DNA of 64,000 nt from Nitrospira sp. (GTDB taxonomy: Bacteria > Nitrospirota > Nitrospiria > Nitrospirales > Nitrospiraceae), in assembly GCA_030123605.1 (NCBI GenBank), contig CP126123.1, positions 2,894,001 to 2,958,000 of the forward strand. Direction: 5' to 3'. Below, piece by piece: positions 63,513-64,000 of this stretch. A model generated the notes under the pieces. It saw only the letters and a list, made by a program, of their open reading frames with translations, made no database searches and was not told the origin of the DNA. Both the position numbers and the translations under genes were made by a program. Numbering within the stretch: the stretch's first letter is position 1; the number at the start of each line of letters is the position of its first letter.

Positions 63513-64000
63513 GACAGCCGCTTCTCCAGATGTTCGGCCACCAGCGCGACGGTCCGGCCGAGCTTGAGATAGAGCTGATCCAGATAGAGGCGGTTCATGA
63601 AGGTGACATAGAGGCGGTGCATGGACGTTTCGATCCATCCGGGAATCCGGATCGTGCGTCCATGTGCACGGGCATAGAGATAACACCAACTGAGAATGGT
63701 CAGCAGGGTCGTTCCCACCACCAGACTGTCGAAGAGCCGCCCCGGCAACGCCGCTGCCTTGAAATAGGAGGCCACCTCGTCGGGATTCGGATAGAGAAAA
63801 TGGGTGAAGCTTTCCACTGCGAACAGGTAGGTGAAGACGACGAGGACCAAGGTCAGCAACATGGCGGTGGACACTTTCCAGGAGGCGACGGCGCGAAGAT
63901 GCGTCAGCGAGAGAATCGCCTGTGAGGAGGTGACCCAGATGAAGAAGAGGAAGATCACGGTCCCTTGCGATTCGAGCAGCGGAATGCTCAAGACTCCGTG
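63509..64000 (-). CDS. NuoL/DabB-like membrane subunit (C-terminal part, cut by window)
   Basis: The frame is open to the window edge, so only the last 163 codons are visible. It has two or three transmembrane helices (GTVIFLFFIWVTSSQAIL; MLLTLVLVVFTYLFAV; LVVGTTLLTILSWCYL) and a C-terminal YVTFMNRLYLDQLYLKLGRTV amphipathic stretch as in NuoL/ND5. This is most likely the true DabB, with the NuoM-like gene downstream as a second membrane subunit. The tight ATGA overlap shows one operon. Confidence 0.8.
   Translation of the reverse strand, partial: HGVLSIPLLESQGTVIFLFFIWVTSSQAILSLTHLRAVASWKVSTAMLLTLVLVVFTYLFAVESFTHFLYPNPDEVASYFKAAALPGRLFDSLVVGTTLLTILSWCYLYARAHGRTIRIPGWIETSMHRLYVTFMNRLYLDQLYLKLGRTVALVAEHLEKRLS

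Overview
The window reads as a GC-rich bacterial chromosome segment of a Nitrospira-like organism (phylum Nitrospirota). This is an inference. It rests on the gene set: a long DabA/DUF2309 inorganic-carbon cluster with NuoL/NuoM-like subunits and a PII-like protein, many c-type cytochrome and stress genes, an NDH-2 fused to sensory domains, and DsrEFH-like proteins beside dnaA. Palindromic intergenic repeats ending in GCAGGATG/CATCCTG resemble ones I associate with Nitrospira genomes. No rRNA or tRNA gene was recognised, so the assignment cannot be made firm here.

Layout. 1-9 kb: an NmrA-like reductase (cut by the window edge), an ester-cyclase remnant, a persulfide dioxygenase-rhodanese, a frameshifted superoxide dismutase, three regulators (LuxR, XRE, NarL types), an NDH-2-cNMP-CBS fusion and a polyphosphate-glucokinase-like ROK kinase. 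8.7-9.6 kb is gene-poor and holds decayed fragments. 9.6-17 kb: odhA-odhB (2-oxoglutarate dehydrogenase E1 and an unusually short E2), a zinc alcohol dehydrogenase, two small cytochromes c and a tandem universal stress protein. 17.7-20.5 kb: small exported proteins, a metallo-beta-lactamase-fold enzyme, a beta-carbonic anhydrase and a junkyard of NDH-2 and DoxX remnants. 20.7-25.7 kb: an HlyD/RbbA-like/ABC-2 permease export operon. 25.8-31.6 kb: a double DoxX protein, a glycogen-debranching-type enzyme, an exported protein with an internal duplication, a VOC protein and an SDR. 31.6-36 kb: an RND pump and its adaptor. 36-41.8 kb: a Rieske-flavodoxin-fold fusion, a DUF5069 protein, a cupin, and a tight stress cluster (VOC, SnoaL-like, DsbA/FrnE, pirin, DoxX). 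42-54 kb: the replication-origin neighbourhood (smpB, a DciA-like gene, gyrA, gyrB, dnaN, dnaA, DsrH/F/E-like genes, hisS) with DnaA boxes on both sides of the dsr-like trio. 54-58 kb: a double ThyX-like protein, a TPR protein and an Mrr-type nuclease. 58.5-64 kb: a DabA inorganic-carbon-uptake cluster running off the window end.

How it fits together. Themes are oxidative and electrophilic stress handling (SOD remnant, PDO-rhodanese, VOC, pirin, FrnE, DoxX, RND and ABC efflux), respiratory electron transfer (NDH-2 fusion, cytochromes c, Rieske-flavin fusion) and CO2/bicarbonate handling (beta-carbonic anhydrase, Dab cluster). Core replication genes sit beside these. Accessory stretches show clear gene decay: SOD with a frameshift and a lost metal ligand, NDH-2 with an internal deletion, a copied DoxX tail, a cytochrome tail and half an ester cyclase. 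The strongest leads for new biology are the DabA cluster with a degenerate antiporter-like subunit and PII-like protein, the NDH-2-cNMP-CBS fusion, the Rieske-flavodoxin fusion, the duplicated ThyX-like protein with a split motif, and the DnaA-box clusters that flank a DsrEFH-like trio.
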